Notes under the pieces: model-generated
Databases searched by the model: none
Told to the model about the DNA's origin: nothing
The model's input: the letters and a program-made list of their open reading frames with translations, nothing else
Translations under genes and position numbers: made by a program
NCBI RefSeq assembly: GCF_009363275.1
Contig: NZ_CP045324.1
Location: forward strand, 4,092,001-4,156,000
Reading direction: 5' to 3'
DNA: 64,000 nucleotides
Source of the DNA: Marinobacter sp. THAF197a
GTDB taxonomy: Bacteria > Pseudomonadota > Gammaproteobacteria > Pseudomonadales > Oleiphilaceae
Shown here: positions 54,451 to 63,928 of the stretch, piece by piece
How positions within the stretch are numbered: the stretch's first letter is position 1
How the letters are laid out: every line of letters begins with the position of its first letter

Positions 54451-56016
54451 TTACTCGGCTGAATTACGGATCAGGAAGTCAAAGGCACTCAGGGCAGCCT
54501 TGGAACCCTCTCCCATGGAAATCACGATCTGCTTGTACGGCACCGTGGTGGCATCGCCGGCGGCGAACACACCGGGAATCGAGGTCTCGTTACGATCATT
54601 TACGATGATCTCACCGTGCTGGCTCAGCTCAATATCACCTTTCAGCCACTCGGTGTTCGGCACCAGGCCGATCTGCACGAACACGCCTTCCAGCTCAACG
54701 TGGTGCGCTTCACCGGTGGTGCGGTCGGTGTAGTTCAGGCCACTGACCTTACCGTCTTTACCAACCACCTCGGTGGTCTGGCCGGAGGTAATGATCTTCA
54801 CGTTGTTCAGGCTGCGCAGTTTCTTCTGCAGCACGTCGTCGGCACGCATCTGCTCACCGAACTCGATCAGGGTTACGTGGCCAACAATACCGGCCAGGTC
54901 GATTGCCGCTTCCACGCCGGAGTTACCGCCACCGATCACCGCCACGCGCTTACCTTTGAACAGCGGGCCGTCGCAGTGCGGGCAGTAGGCCACACCCTTG
55001 TTGCGGTACTCTTCCTCACCCGGCACACCCATCTGGCGCCAGCGGGCACCAGTAGACAGAATCACCGTTCGGGCTTTCAGCGAACCGCCGTTTGCCAGCT
55101 TCACTTCATGCAGGCCACCGGTTTGTGCCGCCGGAATCAGCTTCTCCGCGCGCTGCATGTTCATGATGTCGACTTCGTATTCGTTAACGTGCTGTTCCAT
55201 GGCCGCCACCAGCTTCGGGCCTTCGGTGTAAGGCACGGAGATCAGGTTTTCGATACCCATGGTGTCAGCTACCTGGCCACCAAATCGCTCGGCCGCAATC
55301 CCGGTGGAAATCCCCTTACGGGCGGCGTAGATGGCCGCTGCGGAACCCGCCGGGCCACCGCCAATCACCAGCACCTCAAAGGCGTCTTTCTGGTTGATCT
55401 TCTTGGCTTCTTTCTCGGCGGAGTTGGTGTCCAGCTTGGCCACAACCTCTTCCAGCGTCATCCGGCCCTGGCCCCAGGGCTGGCCGTTCAGGTACACGCT
55501 GGGAACCGCCATCACTTCACGCTGCTCGACTTCGTCCTGGAACAGGGCGCCGTCGATGGACGTGTGCTTGATGTTCGGGTTCAGCACACTCATCAGGTTA
55601 AACGCCTGGACGACATCCGGGCAGTTCTGGCAGGACAGGGAGAAATAGGTTTCGAACTCGAACTCACCGTCCAGTTCCTGGATTTGCTGAATCACTTCCT
55701 GGGAAGCTTTGGACGGGTGGCCGCCCACCTGCAACAGCGCAAGGACCAAAGAGGTAAACTCGTGGCCCATGGGAATACCGGCGAAACGCACGCCAATGTC
55801 AGTGCCCACACGGTTGATGGCAAACGACGGACGACGCACATCAGCCGAATCTTCAGTCCGCAGGCTGATTTTCTCGGACATCGGCTCGATTTCTTCCAGC
55901 AGCTGCTTCAGCTCCTGGGACTTTTTGCTGTCGTCGTAGGCTGCCACCAGCTCAATCGGCTGCTGCAGCTTTTCCATGTAGGCCTTCAACTGTCCTTTGA
56001 TATTGGCGTCCAACAT
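54451..56016 (-). CDS. ahpF: Alkyl hydroperoxide reductase subunit F
   Basis: The 521-aa flavoprotein has two N-terminal thioredoxin folds with the CxxC pair in SLSCQNCPDV (~131-134), an FAD site IGGGPAGSAAA, and the redox disulfide CPHCDGP with NADPH-binding GGGNSGVEAA in the C-terminal half. It passes NADH electrons to AhpC for reduction of H2O2 and organic peroxides. It lies 222 bases downstream of ahpC with a terminator between them, so it may depend on read-through or its own promoter. Confidence 0.94.
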   Translation of the reverse strand: MLDANIKGQLKAYMEKLQQPIELVAAYDDSKKSQELKQLLEEIEPMSEKISLRTEDSADVRRPSFAINRVGTDIGVRFAGIPMGHEFTSLVLALLQVGGHPSKASQEVIQQIQELDGEFEFETYFSLSCQNCPDVVQAFNLMSVLNPNIKHTSIDGALFQDEVEQREVMAVPSVYLNGQPWGQGRMTLEEVVAKLDTNSAEKEAKKINQKDAFEVLVIGGGPAGSAAAIYAARKGISTGIAAERFGGQVADTMGIENLISVPYTEGPKLVAAMEQHVNEYEVDIMNMQRAEKLIPAAQTGGLHEVKLANGGSLKARTVILSTGARWRQMGVPGEEEYRNKGVAYCPHCDGPLFKGKRVAVIGGGNSGVEAAIDLAGIVGHVTLIEFGEQMRADDVLQKKLRSLNNVKIITSGQTTEVVGKDGKVSGLNYTDRTTGEAHHVELEGVFVQIGLVPNTEWLKGDIELSQHGEIIVNDRNETSIPGVFAAGDATTVPYKQIVISMGEGSKAALSAFDFLIRNSAE

Positions 56017-56183
56017 GTTCGGTATTCCCCTTTATGTCGTGAAACTAACTGTCTGAATTCAAAAATGAATCGTTATCTGAAGTTGCAGGTACGATAAGGG
56101 CAAGCCGGGACCTTCTCAAATTGATTGACCCAACCCATCTGATAGCTCAGACCTATACGATTCCATAAAGTCGATTGATAGAT

Positions 56184-56210
56184 ACAAAAAAGGCCCGCTG
56201 TGCGGGCCTT
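56184..56210 (-). terminator. Terminator/attenuator between ahpC and ahpF
   Basis: On the minus strand AAGGCCCGC, ACA loop, GCGGGCCTT followed by TTTTGT, 29 bases after the ahpC stop. It would favour more AhpC than AhpF, as the enzyme needs. Confidence 0.9.
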
Positions 56211-56238
56211 CTTGCAAGTTTCACCCGAAAAGGGAAAC

Positions 56239-56802
56239 TTAGATCTTGCCAACCAGGTCCAGAGACGGAGCCAGAGTTTCTTCGCCTTCTTTCCACTTGG
56301 CCGGGCACACTTCGCCAGGATGGTTACGAACATACTGGGCAGCCTTCACCTTGCGCAGCAGGTCGTCTGCGTCACGGCCGATGCCTTCAGCAGTGATTTC
56401 CATCGCCTGGATAACGCCATCCGGATCGATCAGGAAAGTAGCGCGGTCTGCCAGGCCCTGGCCTTCACGCATCACACCGAAGTTGTTGGTGATGGTGCCG
56501 GTCTGGTCGCCTACCATGTAGTAGTTGATCTTGCCGATGGTGTCGGAAGTGTCGTGCCATGCTTTGTGGGTGAAGTGGGTGTCGGTAGACACAGAGAACA
56601 CTTCCACGCCCAGCTTCTGCAGCTCTTCGTACTTGTCAGCGACATCGCCCAGTTCGGTCGGGCAAACGAAGGTGAAGTCGGCCGGGTAGAAGAAGAAAAT
56701 GGCCCACTTGCCTTTCACGTCTGCTTCAGAGATTTCAACAAACTCGCCCTGCTTGAATGCGGTGGCGTTGAACGGTTTGATTTCGCTGTTAATGATACCC
56801 AT
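56239..56802 (-). CDS. ahpC: Alkyl hydroperoxide reductase subunit C (peroxiredoxin)
   Basis: The 187-aa typical 2-Cys peroxiredoxin has the peroxidatic Cys in DFTFVCPTE (C47) and the resolving Cys in GEVCPAKW (~C166). It reduces H2O2 and organic peroxides in the cytoplasm and is recycled by AhpF. An OxyR-like half-site lies 104 bases upstream. Length and sequence are very normal for AhpC1. Confidence 0.96.
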   Translation of the reverse strand: MGIINSEIKPFNATAFKQGEFVEISEADVKGKWAIFFFYPADFTFVCPTELGDVADKYEELQKLGVEVFSVSTDTHFTHKAWHDTSDTIGKINYYMVGDQTGTITNNFGVMREGQGLADRATFLIDPDGVIQAMEITAEGIGRDADDLLRKVKAAQYVRNHPGEVCPAKWKEGEETLAPSLDLVGKI

Positions 56803-56905
56803 CTCAGAATAACTCCTGTTGGTTCATTTGGGTTTAGTCTTGAAAACGGTGCGTAAGATACGGCTTTGGCCCACTGGGTGAAAATTGATTATTTCCAAAC
56901 CCGGA

Positions 56906-56920
56906 ATAGGCTTAAGCTAT
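56906..56920. promoter_or_regulatory. OxyR-type half-site upstream of ahpC
   Basis: ATAGGCTTAAGCTAT matches the ATAG-N7-CTAT half of the OxyR binding pattern. It lies upstream of a TTTGGA/TTGGAA-like -35 candidate on the minus strand. Only one half-site is clear, not the full tetramer site. Confidence 0.45.
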
Positions 56921-56930
56921 CTATGGGGCC

Positions 56931-58148
56931 TTATCCCGCAAGTTCAATCTTTCGGAAATCCAGAATATTTTCTTTTGGTGACGATTTGATGGCCGCCACC
57001 TCGGCCCGTTTGTTCGCCAGAATGTAGGCAAAACAGGCGAAGTAAAGGCCGATCACCAAGGCCCCAACCCACTGAATACGCAGAAAATCCAGCTGGAATA
57101 GCATGGTCAGCATCACCATAACGCCAAAATTCACGATCACGTAGTTCATTCGGCCCATACGCCGGGCGGTCAGGTTCAGGTTATCGGTGTACAGTCGAAT
57201 CAGCGAGTCCAGTGAGTTCACCACCATCAGAACCCCCACCGAAATCATGGCCAGGTTGGTGAGCGCCGCAATTTTCAGCCCCTCGACATGGTAGTGGAAC
57301 AGCACCGAGAACCACACACCGATGGCGATGGACGGCACCACCAGCATGGCGATCAGCAACTGCCAGGTTTTGATGCCACTGACAAAACGGGCGGTGAACT
57401 GGCCGATCATGATGCTCCAGGAGAACCACCAGAACAGGTAGAACTCATGGTAGTCGTTGATCGGCAGGGCAAATCGGTGAATGTTGGTAAAATATTCCCC
57501 CAGCATGCCCGCGGTACCGAAGAAATCCGCCGGTGAGCCCTTGCCCAGGGCAAAGGCCCGCAGCCACATGCCGGCAATCAGGGCAATAAACAACACGCTG
57601 GAACCGATACTCAGAATCCGCACATACTTGATCTTGGAGCTGGAGTACACGGCCAGGGCAATGGCCGCAAACACGATCACATAGAACGCCGGCATCACGG
57701 TTTCACCGTCGCCCAACTGCGGCAGATACCAGGGCAGGTTCACCAGCAACAGGTACGCCGTGAAGGCACAGGTACCGATGATCACCACGTTATTGATGAT
57801 TTTCACCACCGGAATCTCGAAGAACTTCACCCTCGGCTCGATGATGGCGAAGTAAAAACAGGTCAGGAAATAGAAGCCCCAGATCAGGAACGCCCAGAAG
57901 CCAAACTCAATGGCCAGGGGATTGGCGAACCCGTATTCCGGGCTGGCAGACAGATCGGCATAACTGCCGAACTCCGTCAGCGGGAACATGATCAGCCCTA
58001 CATCCAGGCCCGAGGTGAACAGAATGGCGATGAACGTCAGGGTGCGAACCGGCGTTACGCCAATGCACTGTACGTCCCACCATTTGTACAGAATCAGGAC
58101 AATGGCGGCGAAGGTGAAGATCAGGCCTGTGGATAACCAGAGTGTCAT
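56931..58148 (-). CDS. BCCT-like (betaine/choline/carnitine) transporter
   Basis: The 405-aa membrane protein has ~10 membrane segments and shows the BCCT pattern EFGFWAFLIWGFYFLTCFYF and YLFWWFSWSIMIGQFTARF (the tryptophan-rich TM8 region). It is shorter than most BCCT members (480-700 aa) and lacks the usual extended N- and C-termini. It lies downstream of betA in the same direction and probably imports choline or betaine for the bet pathway. Divergent enough that family assignment is moderately sure. Confidence 0.7.
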   Translation of the reverse strand: MTLWLSTGLIFTFAAIVLILYKWWDVQCIGVTPVRTLTFIAILFTSGLDVGLIMFPLTEFGSYADLSASPEYGFANPLAIEFGFWAFLIWGFYFLTCFYFAIIEPRVKFFEIPVVKIINNVVIIGTCAFTAYLLLVNLPWYLPQLGDGETVMPAFYVIVFAAIALAVYSSSKIKYVRILSIGSSVLFIALIAGMWLRAFALGKGSPADFFGTAGMLGEYFTNIHRFALPINDYHEFYLFWWFSWSIMIGQFTARFVSGIKTWQLLIAMLVVPSIAIGVWFSVLFHYHVEGLKIAALTNLAMISVGVLMVVNSLDSLIRLYTDNLNLTARRMGRMNYVIVNFGVMVMLTMLFQLDFLRIQWVGALVIGLYFACFAYILANKRAEVAAIKSSPKENILDFRKIELAG

Positions 58149-58389
58149 GCGCTGAGCCTCCGGTTGGTTGTTTTCAGTTTAATGCACAGCATGGGTGTTC
58201 CTCCTCTACTTTTTAAGCGCTGCTTAATTCGAATCGGACACAAACCCCCGCGTTTTCTTCTCGTTACGGGCCAGGACTTGCCTATCTGACGCCCAGGAAA
58301 CGACCAGCACAGCCGTCGCGTTGATAGGGAAATCCTGATGGTTTGCTAACCCCGGAGGCGTTGCGCCCCCGGGGCCGGGGCTTCGGGTG

Positions 58390-60075
58390 CTAGATCAGTA
58401 CCCGTTTCGCTTGCCCCGGTCGTTGGTGTGCCTGCCACTGGTCATCCATATGGACCGGCACATCCTCAGGTTGCAGGGGCTCCTTGCCCCGGATCAGGTC
58501 GGCTGCCCGCTCGGCCACCATGATGGTGGGCGCATTCAGGTTGCCATTGGGTATGGTCGGGAAGATGGACGAATCCACTACCCGCAAATTATTGAGCCCG
58601 TGTACACGAGTGTCTGGCCCGACTACCGCCATTGCGTCGGTACCCATCTTGCACGAACAGGACGGATGGTAGGCGCTCTCCACCGCCTGGCGCACAAAGG
58701 CATCGATTTCGTCATCGCTCTGGACAGCCACGCCGGGCTGAATTTCCGCACCCCGGTAATCGTCCATGGCGGGCTGGTTGATGATCTCGCGGGTCAGGCG
58801 CACGCAGTCCCGGAAACCCTCCCGGTCGGCTTCGTGCTCCAGATAATTAAAGCGAATGGTCGGTGCCTGTCTTGGATCGGCGGATTGAACCCGAACATAG
58901 CCCCGGCTTTTCGGCTTGTTGTGGCCGATGTGCAGCTGGAAGCCGTCGCCATCAAAGGCTTCCTTACCGTCGTAGCGCATGGCCGCCGGCAGGAAGTGGT
59001 ATTGCAGGTCCGGCCACTCGACACCCGCCTTGGAGCGGATAAAACCGCAGGACTCGAAGTGGTTGGTGGCGCCCAGCCCGTCTTTGCGCAAAATCCAGCG
59101 CACGCCGATCTTGAGCTTGTTCCACCAGTCCAGTTTGCCGTTGAGCGACACCGGCTGTTTGCAGCGGAACTGGAAGTAGAATTCCAGGTGATCCTGCAGG
59201 TTCTCACCCACGCCGGGCAGCTCGTGCTTGACCTCAATACCGGCCTGTTCCAGCACCTCTCGTTTGCCGATGCCGGACAACTGCAGCAGATGGGGTGAAC
59301 CTATGGAACCGGCAGACAAAATCACTTCCTCAGCGGCATTGGCCTCGTGCATCTTGCCGCCCTGCTCGTAACGCACACCGGTGGCGGTTTTGCCCTCAAG
59401 AAGGACCTTATGGACCAGGGCGTGGGTCACCACCGTCAGGTTCGGTCGCGCCATGGCCGGGCGCAGGTAGGCGTTGGCGGTGGACCAGCGGCGACCGTTC
59501 TTCACGGTCATGTGCATGGCACCGAAGCCTTCCTGCTGGGCGCCGTTGTAATCCGCCGTTTCCAGGTAGCCGGCATCCACACCCGCCTTGATGAACGCCT
59601 TGTACAGCGGGTTACGCATGTTGTTGCCGTTGTTGACCCCCAGCGGGCCGGTGTCGCCCCGGTAGTCATCGCCGCCAAAGGCCCAGGTCTCCGCCTTTTT
59701 GAAATACGGCAGTACGTTCTGGTAATGCCAGCCTGTGGCACCCTCGGAATCCCATTCGTCAAAATCCCGGGCGTGGCCACGCACATACACCATGCCGTTG
59801 ATGGACGAGGAGCCACCGAGCACCTTGCCCCGGGGGCAGTGCATGCGGCGGTTATCCAGATACGGCTCCGGCTCGGTCTCGAACTGCCAGGCGTACTTCC
59901 TGGTGTTCATGGGAATGGACAGGGCCGTGGGCATCTGGATGAAGATGCTTTTGTCGCTGCCGCCGGTTTCCAGCAGCAGCACCTTGTGGCGGGCGTCTTC
60001 GGTGAGGCGGTTGGCCAGCACACAGCCGGCCGAGCCCGCGCCCACAATGATGTAGTCGTATCGGTTTTCTGTCAT
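58390..60075 (-). CDS. betA: Choline dehydrogenase
   Basis: The 561-aa GMC oxidoreductase has an N-terminal FAD site YIIVGAGSAGCVLANRL, the GMC signature GSSSINGMVYVRGH and ILSAGSIGSPHLLQLSGIG, and catalytic His in SYHPSCSCKMG near the C-terminus. It oxidises choline to betaine aldehyde at the inner membrane. Second gene from the right in the betIBA order, 27 bases after betB. Full length and intact. Confidence 0.95.
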   Translation of the reverse strand: MTENRYDYIIVGAGSAGCVLANRLTEDARHKVLLLETGGSDKSIFIQMPTALSIPMNTRKYAWQFETEPEPYLDNRRMHCPRGKVLGGSSSINGMVYVRGHARDFDEWDSEGATGWHYQNVLPYFKKAETWAFGGDDYRGDTGPLGVNNGNNMRNPLYKAFIKAGVDAGYLETADYNGAQQEGFGAMHMTVKNGRRWSTANAYLRPAMARPNLTVVTHALVHKVLLEGKTATGVRYEQGGKMHEANAAEEVILSAGSIGSPHLLQLSGIGKREVLEQAGIEVKHELPGVGENLQDHLEFYFQFRCKQPVSLNGKLDWWNKLKIGVRWILRKDGLGATNHFESCGFIRSKAGVEWPDLQYHFLPAAMRYDGKEAFDGDGFQLHIGHNKPKSRGYVRVQSADPRQAPTIRFNYLEHEADREGFRDCVRLTREIINQPAMDDYRGAEIQPGVAVQSDDEIDAFVRQAVESAYHPSCSCKMGTDAMAVVGPDTRVHGLNNLRVVDSSIFPTIPNGNLNAPTIMVAERAADLIRGKEPLQPEDVPVHMDDQWQAHQRPGQAKRVLI

Positions 60076-60102
60076 ACGCGCTCTCCTCTGTGGCCTGTGG
60101 GC

Positions 60103-61572
60103 TTAAAACGGGGCGTCGAGGTCGTTCATTCCCACATACACCGATTTGATCTGGGTATAGTGGGCAATGGTCTCGCGCCCGTTTTCCCGGCCAATGCCGG
60201 AGAGTTTGTAGCCGCCTACCGGCATTTCCGCCGGCGAGGCGCCGTAGCTGTTAATCCAGCAAATACCGGCCTGGATCTGGTGAATCACCCGGTGCGCCCG
60301 GCGGATGTCGTTGGTGAACACCCCGGCAGCCAGACCGGTATCGGTATTATTGGCCCGGGCAATCACCTCGTCTTCGTCGCGGAAGGTCAGCACGGACATG
60401 ACCGGCCCGAAGATTTCTTCCCGCACGATGGTCATGTCATCGGTGCAGTCGGTGAAAATGGTGGGCTCTACGAAGTAGCCGCCTTTGGCATCCTCCGGCT
60501 CAAACGCCCGGCCCCCGTGGCTGAGCGTGGCACCTTCTGCGATGCCTTTACCGATGTAGCCCATAACCAGATCCTGATGCTTTTTGGAGATCAGGGCACC
60601 GAAGTTGGTGGCCGGGTTCATCGGGTCACCGGCTTTGATGTTCTTGCGGGTGCGTTCCAACAGCCGTTCAATAAAGCGCGGGTAGATGTCTTCGTGCACA
60701 AACACCCGGGTGCCGTTGGTGCAGATTTCGCCCTGGGTGTAGAAGTTGCCCACCATGGCTGCAGAGATGGCGTTCTCCAGATCCGCATCGTCAAAGATGA
60801 TCAGCGGGGATTTGCCACCCAGCTCCATGGTCACGTCTTTCAGGGACGAAGCAGACGCCGCCATCACCTTCTTGCCGGTGGCCACTTCGCCGGTGAACGA
60901 TACCTTGGCGATCTCCGGATGATGGGTCAGCCACTGGCCCACCTCGGCCGCGCCCTGCACCACGTTGAACACACCCGCTGGCACGCCGGCCTCGATGAAG
61001 GTTTCCGCCAGCTTCACTGCGCCCATGGGTGTTTCTTCCGACGGCTTGAAGATCATGGCGTTGCCACAGGCCAGGGCCGGCGCGGACTTCCAGCAGGCAA
61101 TCTGGATCGGGTAGTTCCAGGCGCCAATACCGGCACAGATCCCCAGCGGCTCCCGACGGGTGTAGTAAAAATCACCGCCCAGGTCTTGCTGATTGCCCTC
61201 GATGGACGGCGCCAGGCCGGTAAAGAACTCGATGGCATCGGCACCGGTCACCACATCCACCGCTTCCGCTTCCTGCCAGGGTTTGCCGGTGTCGCGTACT
61301 TCCACCGCTGCCAGTTCGTCATTGCGCTCGCGCAGCAGCGCTACCGCTTTCAGCAGAATCCGGCTGCGCTCGATAGCCGGGGTGGCCGCCCACTGGGCAA
61401 AGCCGGCGCGGGCACTTTCAATGGCGGCCTGCTGCACCGCCTCATCCGCTACTTCCACCTGGTAGATCACCTGGCCGGTGGCCGGATTCACCACCGGGAA
61501 GGTCTCACCGGAACGGTTGGCCAGAAACCGGCCGTGGACAAAGTTCTGAACAACAGGAACAGATGCAGACAT
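60103..61572 (-). CDS. betB: Betaine aldehyde dehydrogenase
   Basis: The 489-aa aldehyde dehydrogenase has VTMELGGKSPLIIF with the catalytic Glu and QGEICTNGTRVFV with the catalytic Cys (~287). It oxidises betaine aldehyde to glycine betaine with NAD(P)+, giving osmoprotection. Follows betI by 62 bases, same strand. Confidence 0.95.
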   Translation of the reverse strand: MSASVPVVQNFVHGRFLANRSGETFPVVNPATGQVIYQVEVADEAVQQAAIESARAGFAQWAATPAIERSRILLKAVALLRERNDELAAVEVRDTGKPWQEAEAVDVVTGADAIEFFTGLAPSIEGNQQDLGGDFYYTRREPLGICAGIGAWNYPIQIACWKSAPALACGNAMIFKPSEETPMGAVKLAETFIEAGVPAGVFNVVQGAAEVGQWLTHHPEIAKVSFTGEVATGKKVMAASASSLKDVTMELGGKSPLIIFDDADLENAISAAMVGNFYTQGEICTNGTRVFVHEDIYPRFIERLLERTRKNIKAGDPMNPATNFGALISKKHQDLVMGYIGKGIAEGATLSHGGRAFEPEDAKGGYFVEPTIFTDCTDDMTIVREEIFGPVMSVLTFRDEDEVIARANNTDTGLAAGVFTNDIRRAHRVIHQIQAGICWINSYGASPAEMPVGGYKLSGIGRENGRETIAHYTQIKSVYVGMNDLDAPF

Positions 61573-61634
61573 AAGCGGTTGGTAACCTCAATTCGGTGTC
61601 TTCAGGCCTTGTGGGCCATGGAATTCGCGTTGGC

Positions 61635-62228
61635 TCAGGCGCTTGCCCGGGCCAGTGTCTCGTGAACAAACTGCTTGCAAAGCCGCTCGCCGGCTTCAAA
61701 GCTTTCGGCCGGGTCCAGGCTCAGGGCGCTGCGCAGCCAGAAGCCGTCAATCATCGCTGCGGTTTGCCGGGCCGCTTCCGTGGCCTGCTCCGGCGGCAAC
61801 ACCTGGGCAAACGAGTAGCGCAGGTTGCTGTACAGCCGGGCGTTGTTGATCTGCTGCAGCCGCTTCAGCCCCGGCTCGTGCATTGAACGGGCCCAGAAGC
61901 TGAGCCAGGTTTTCGCCGCCAGCGCCGAACGCTGGAACTCGGAAAAGTTGGACTCAATGATGCAATCCAGCCGCTGGGCCGGGGAGCGATCGGTTTTCGC
62001 CATGCGCTCCCGCAGCTCCTTGCCGAGCTGGTCCAGCAGATAACGCAAGGCCGCCTCGATCAGCCCCTGCTTGCCCCCGAAGTAGTGGCTGATAATCCCG
62101 GAGGACATCCCCGCCCGCTTGCTGATGCTGACAATGGTGGTGTTCTGCATCCCCAGCTCGGCGATGGACTCCATGGTGGCGTCTATCAACTGTTGGCGAC
62201 GGGTGTCTTTGATTCCGACTTTTGGCAT
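61635..62228 (-). CDS. betI: Choline-responsive repressor
   Basis: The 197-aa TetR-family protein, RRQQLIDATMESIAELGMQN and VSISKRAGMSSGIISHYFGG (N-terminal helix-turn-helix), is nearly that of E. coli BetI. It represses the bet operon and is released by choline. The perfect palindrome 62259-62278 upstream of its start is its likely operator, so the operon is autoregulated. Confidence 0.94.
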   Translation of the reverse strand: MPKVGIKDTRRQQLIDATMESIAELGMQNTTIVSISKRAGMSSGIISHYFGGKQGLIEAALRYLLDQLGKELRERMAKTDRSPAQRLDCIIESNFSEFQRSALAAKTWLSFWARSMHEPGLKRLQQINNARLYSNLRYSFAQVLPPEQATEAARQTAAMIDGFWLRSALSLDPAESFEAGERLCKQFVHETLARASA

Positions 62229-62258
62229 GGCAGGCGTGCGCTTTTCCGTATCTTTTCG

Positions 62259-62278
62259 TTAATTGAACGTTCAATTAA
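62259..62278. promoter_or_regulatory. BetI operator, perfect 20-bp palindrome
   Basis: TTAATTGAACGTTCAATTAA is a perfect 20-bp palindrome, 30 bases upstream of the betI start and of the kind bound by BetI in other gammaproteobacteria. It would overlap the betIBA promoter. Confidence 0.85.
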
Positions 62279-62327
62279 TAAAAAGGTTACAGAAATGAGA
62301 GGAAGGATTCAAATATTCCGTTTCCGG

Positions 62328-62540
62328 CTACGGTTTCAGGCGGTAATCCGGATCGGTCCAGCACTTGGGCAATGCCTCGCCCGAGGGGAATGCCAGATCA
62401 CTTTTCTCATAGAATTCCGGATCCTGGGCTTCCTCCCCGTAGTGCATACTGCCCTTGATCCGGCTTTTATGAGGGTTGAACAACGCCTGGGTATCCAGCA
62501 CTTCAATCAAGTGCCCGGTGGATCTCTCTGCCACAAACAT
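62328..62540 (-). CDS. Small conserved protein of unknown function, 70 aa
   Basis: The ATG at 62540 has AAGGAGG upstream. The peptide (VAERSTGHLIEVLDTQALFN, then DLAFPSGEALPKCWTDPDYR) recalls a small family of gammaproteobacterial proteins often misnamed acetyltransferases. No function is known. It sits between the sigma/anti-sigma genes and betI. Confidence 0.65.
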   Translation of the reverse strand: MFVAERSTGHLIEVLDTQALFNPHKSRIKGSMHYGEEAQDPEFYEKSDLAFPSGEALPKCWTDPDYRLKP

Positions 62541-62584
62541 AACGGCCTCCTTTGTCTACCAAAAGCTTAGACCATTGGCAGGGC

Positions 62585-63301
62585 TCAGGGGTTGTCCCAG
62601 CCATCTTGCAGCAGCTGTTGCTCGTCTTGCGGGCTCAGTGCAGGCCCAGCCATCAGTTGATCCAGGGTATCGTCCATGGCCTGACCACCACTGGCTGTCT
62701 GGTAGGTTTGGCCGGGCTGGTGCGGTTCAACCTTGGCGCGGGCCACGGCCTGCCAGGTGCCGCCAGCATCCCGGCAAGCAACGTTTTCAGAAGATGCCCC
62801 TGGTTGGTCAACGCGGAACTGACGGCACCAGTCGCCAGCCTGGTTCCGGAAGGTCAGTCTCGGCATAACGGTGGCATCGGAATTAACCTCATAGGCCTGA
62901 CCGCTGGGCTGCTGCTCCAAAGCCTGGGCGATGGACGGCCATGCGGGATCGTCCACCGCCGGTGAGCCCAGCCACTGGGTCATGGCAAAGCCGGCCACAA
63001 ACGCCGCAGCCACAGCTTTTCCGGAATGTTCCTTCAGCCGGCGCCACCAGGGAAAGGCCACCACGTTGTCCGGGCGGTTCTCGGGGGCGGCCTGCGCCAG
63101 CATGCGGGTTACGGCATCCGGCATGGGCTGTTGATCAATGGCCCCGTAATGCCGCTGCAACTCGGCATCCACCGAGGCCAGTTCCGCCAGCCGGTCCGCC
63201 AGTGCCGGGTCCAGGGCGATCTGATTGCGCACCGCGTTCATTTCCGGCTCGCTCAGTTCGTTATCGAGAAACGCGGACAGTACTTCGTCTGTGATGTTCA
63301 T
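62585..63301 (-). CDS. Anti-sigma factor, RseA/membrane type
   Basis: The 238-aa protein has an N-terminal zinc-free anti-sigma domain (VLSAFLDNELSEPEMNAVRN) and a single membrane segment (AVAAAFVAGFAMTQWLG, ~95-111), so the rest lies in the periplasm. The start ATG overlaps the sigma stop (ATGA), so both are made together. It is expected to bind and silence the upstream ECF sigma factor until a periplasmic signal releases it. Confidence 0.75.
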   Translation of the reverse strand: MNITDEVLSAFLDNELSEPEMNAVRNQIALDPALADRLAELASVDAELQRHYGAIDQQPMPDAVTRMLAQAAPENRPDNVVAFPWWRRLKEHSGKAVAAAFVAGFAMTQWLGSPAVDDPAWPSIAQALEQQPSGQAYEVNSDATVMPRLTFRNQAGDWCRQFRVDQPGASSENVACRDAGGTWQAVARAKVEPHQPGQTYQTASGGQAMDDTLDQLMAGPALSPQDEQQLLQDGWDNP

Positions 63302-63792
63302 GATTCGGTCCTCATACCCGCCGCCGGCGCCAATGCCTCACTTAACGCGGCCCTTGCCCGTGCCAGGCGGCTCATGACGGTGCCCTTGGGGACTTCCAGA
63401 ATATCGGCCACCGCCTTGTAGGGCAGGCCCTGAATGGCCACCAGTGAGATAATCTGGCGCTGGTCCTGGGGCAGCTCCGCCATGGCCGCATCTACCCTGC
63501 TCCATTCGATCTGCTGGGTGGTGTGGTGTTCGCCGTTGACCACCTGGCCATCCGACAGTTCCGGCTTTTCGGCCGCTTCCCGGCGAACCTTTCTGGCCCG
63601 GCATTCGTCTATCCACACATTACGGCACACCCGGAACGCCCATTTGGTGAGATCTGCGTCATCCGGCCGGTCCCGTGCCAGCAACCGTTCCACCGTGCTC
63701 TGTAGCAGGTCATCGGCATCCGGCATCGAGCCGGTCAGCGAATAGGCAAATCGCCGCAGCCCGGGTAACAGTTCAGTCAATTCCTGTTGCAT
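63298..63792 (-). CDS. ECF-type RNA polymerase sigma factor
   Basis: The 164-aa protein has region 2 (LRRFAYSLTGSMPDADDLLQ, KWAFRVCRNVWIDECRARK) and region 4 (QDQRQIISLVAIQGLPYKAV, ADILEVPKGTVMSRLARA). It directs RNA polymerase to stress or envelope promoters. Its partner anti-sigma gene follows with a 4-base overlap. The divergent gene at 63929 may be one of its targets. Confidence 0.88.
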   Translation of the reverse strand: MQQELTELLPGLRRFAYSLTGSMPDADDLLQSTVERLLARDRPDDADLTKWAFRVCRNVWIDECRARKVRREAAEKPELSDGQVVNGEHHTTQQIEWSRVDAAMAELPQDQRQIISLVAIQGLPYKAVADILEVPKGTVMSRLARARAALSEALAPAAGMRTES

Positions 63793-63928
63793 GGCATTGT
63801 CTTTTAGTGAGTGTTATCAGTAGAACGGCTCAGGCCGAACGTTATTCCCGGCCCGAGGGAATTTTTTTCACCGCCGGCCGTTAAATAACCAGAAAGCCCT
63901 ACACCCTTTGCTCAACCGGAAGGCGTTT

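Noticed and set aside
58350..58374. GC-rich hairpin (CCCCGGAGGCG...GCCCCCGGGG) after betA as a terminator
   Set aside because: The stem is good but there is no T-run on the minus strand, so it was not called a Rho-independent terminator.
59347..61665. A 772-codon open frame on the + strand opposite betA/betB
   Set aside because: It is antisense to two well-supported genes and has the composition of a shadow frame in GC-rich coding DNA, with no recognisable domain.
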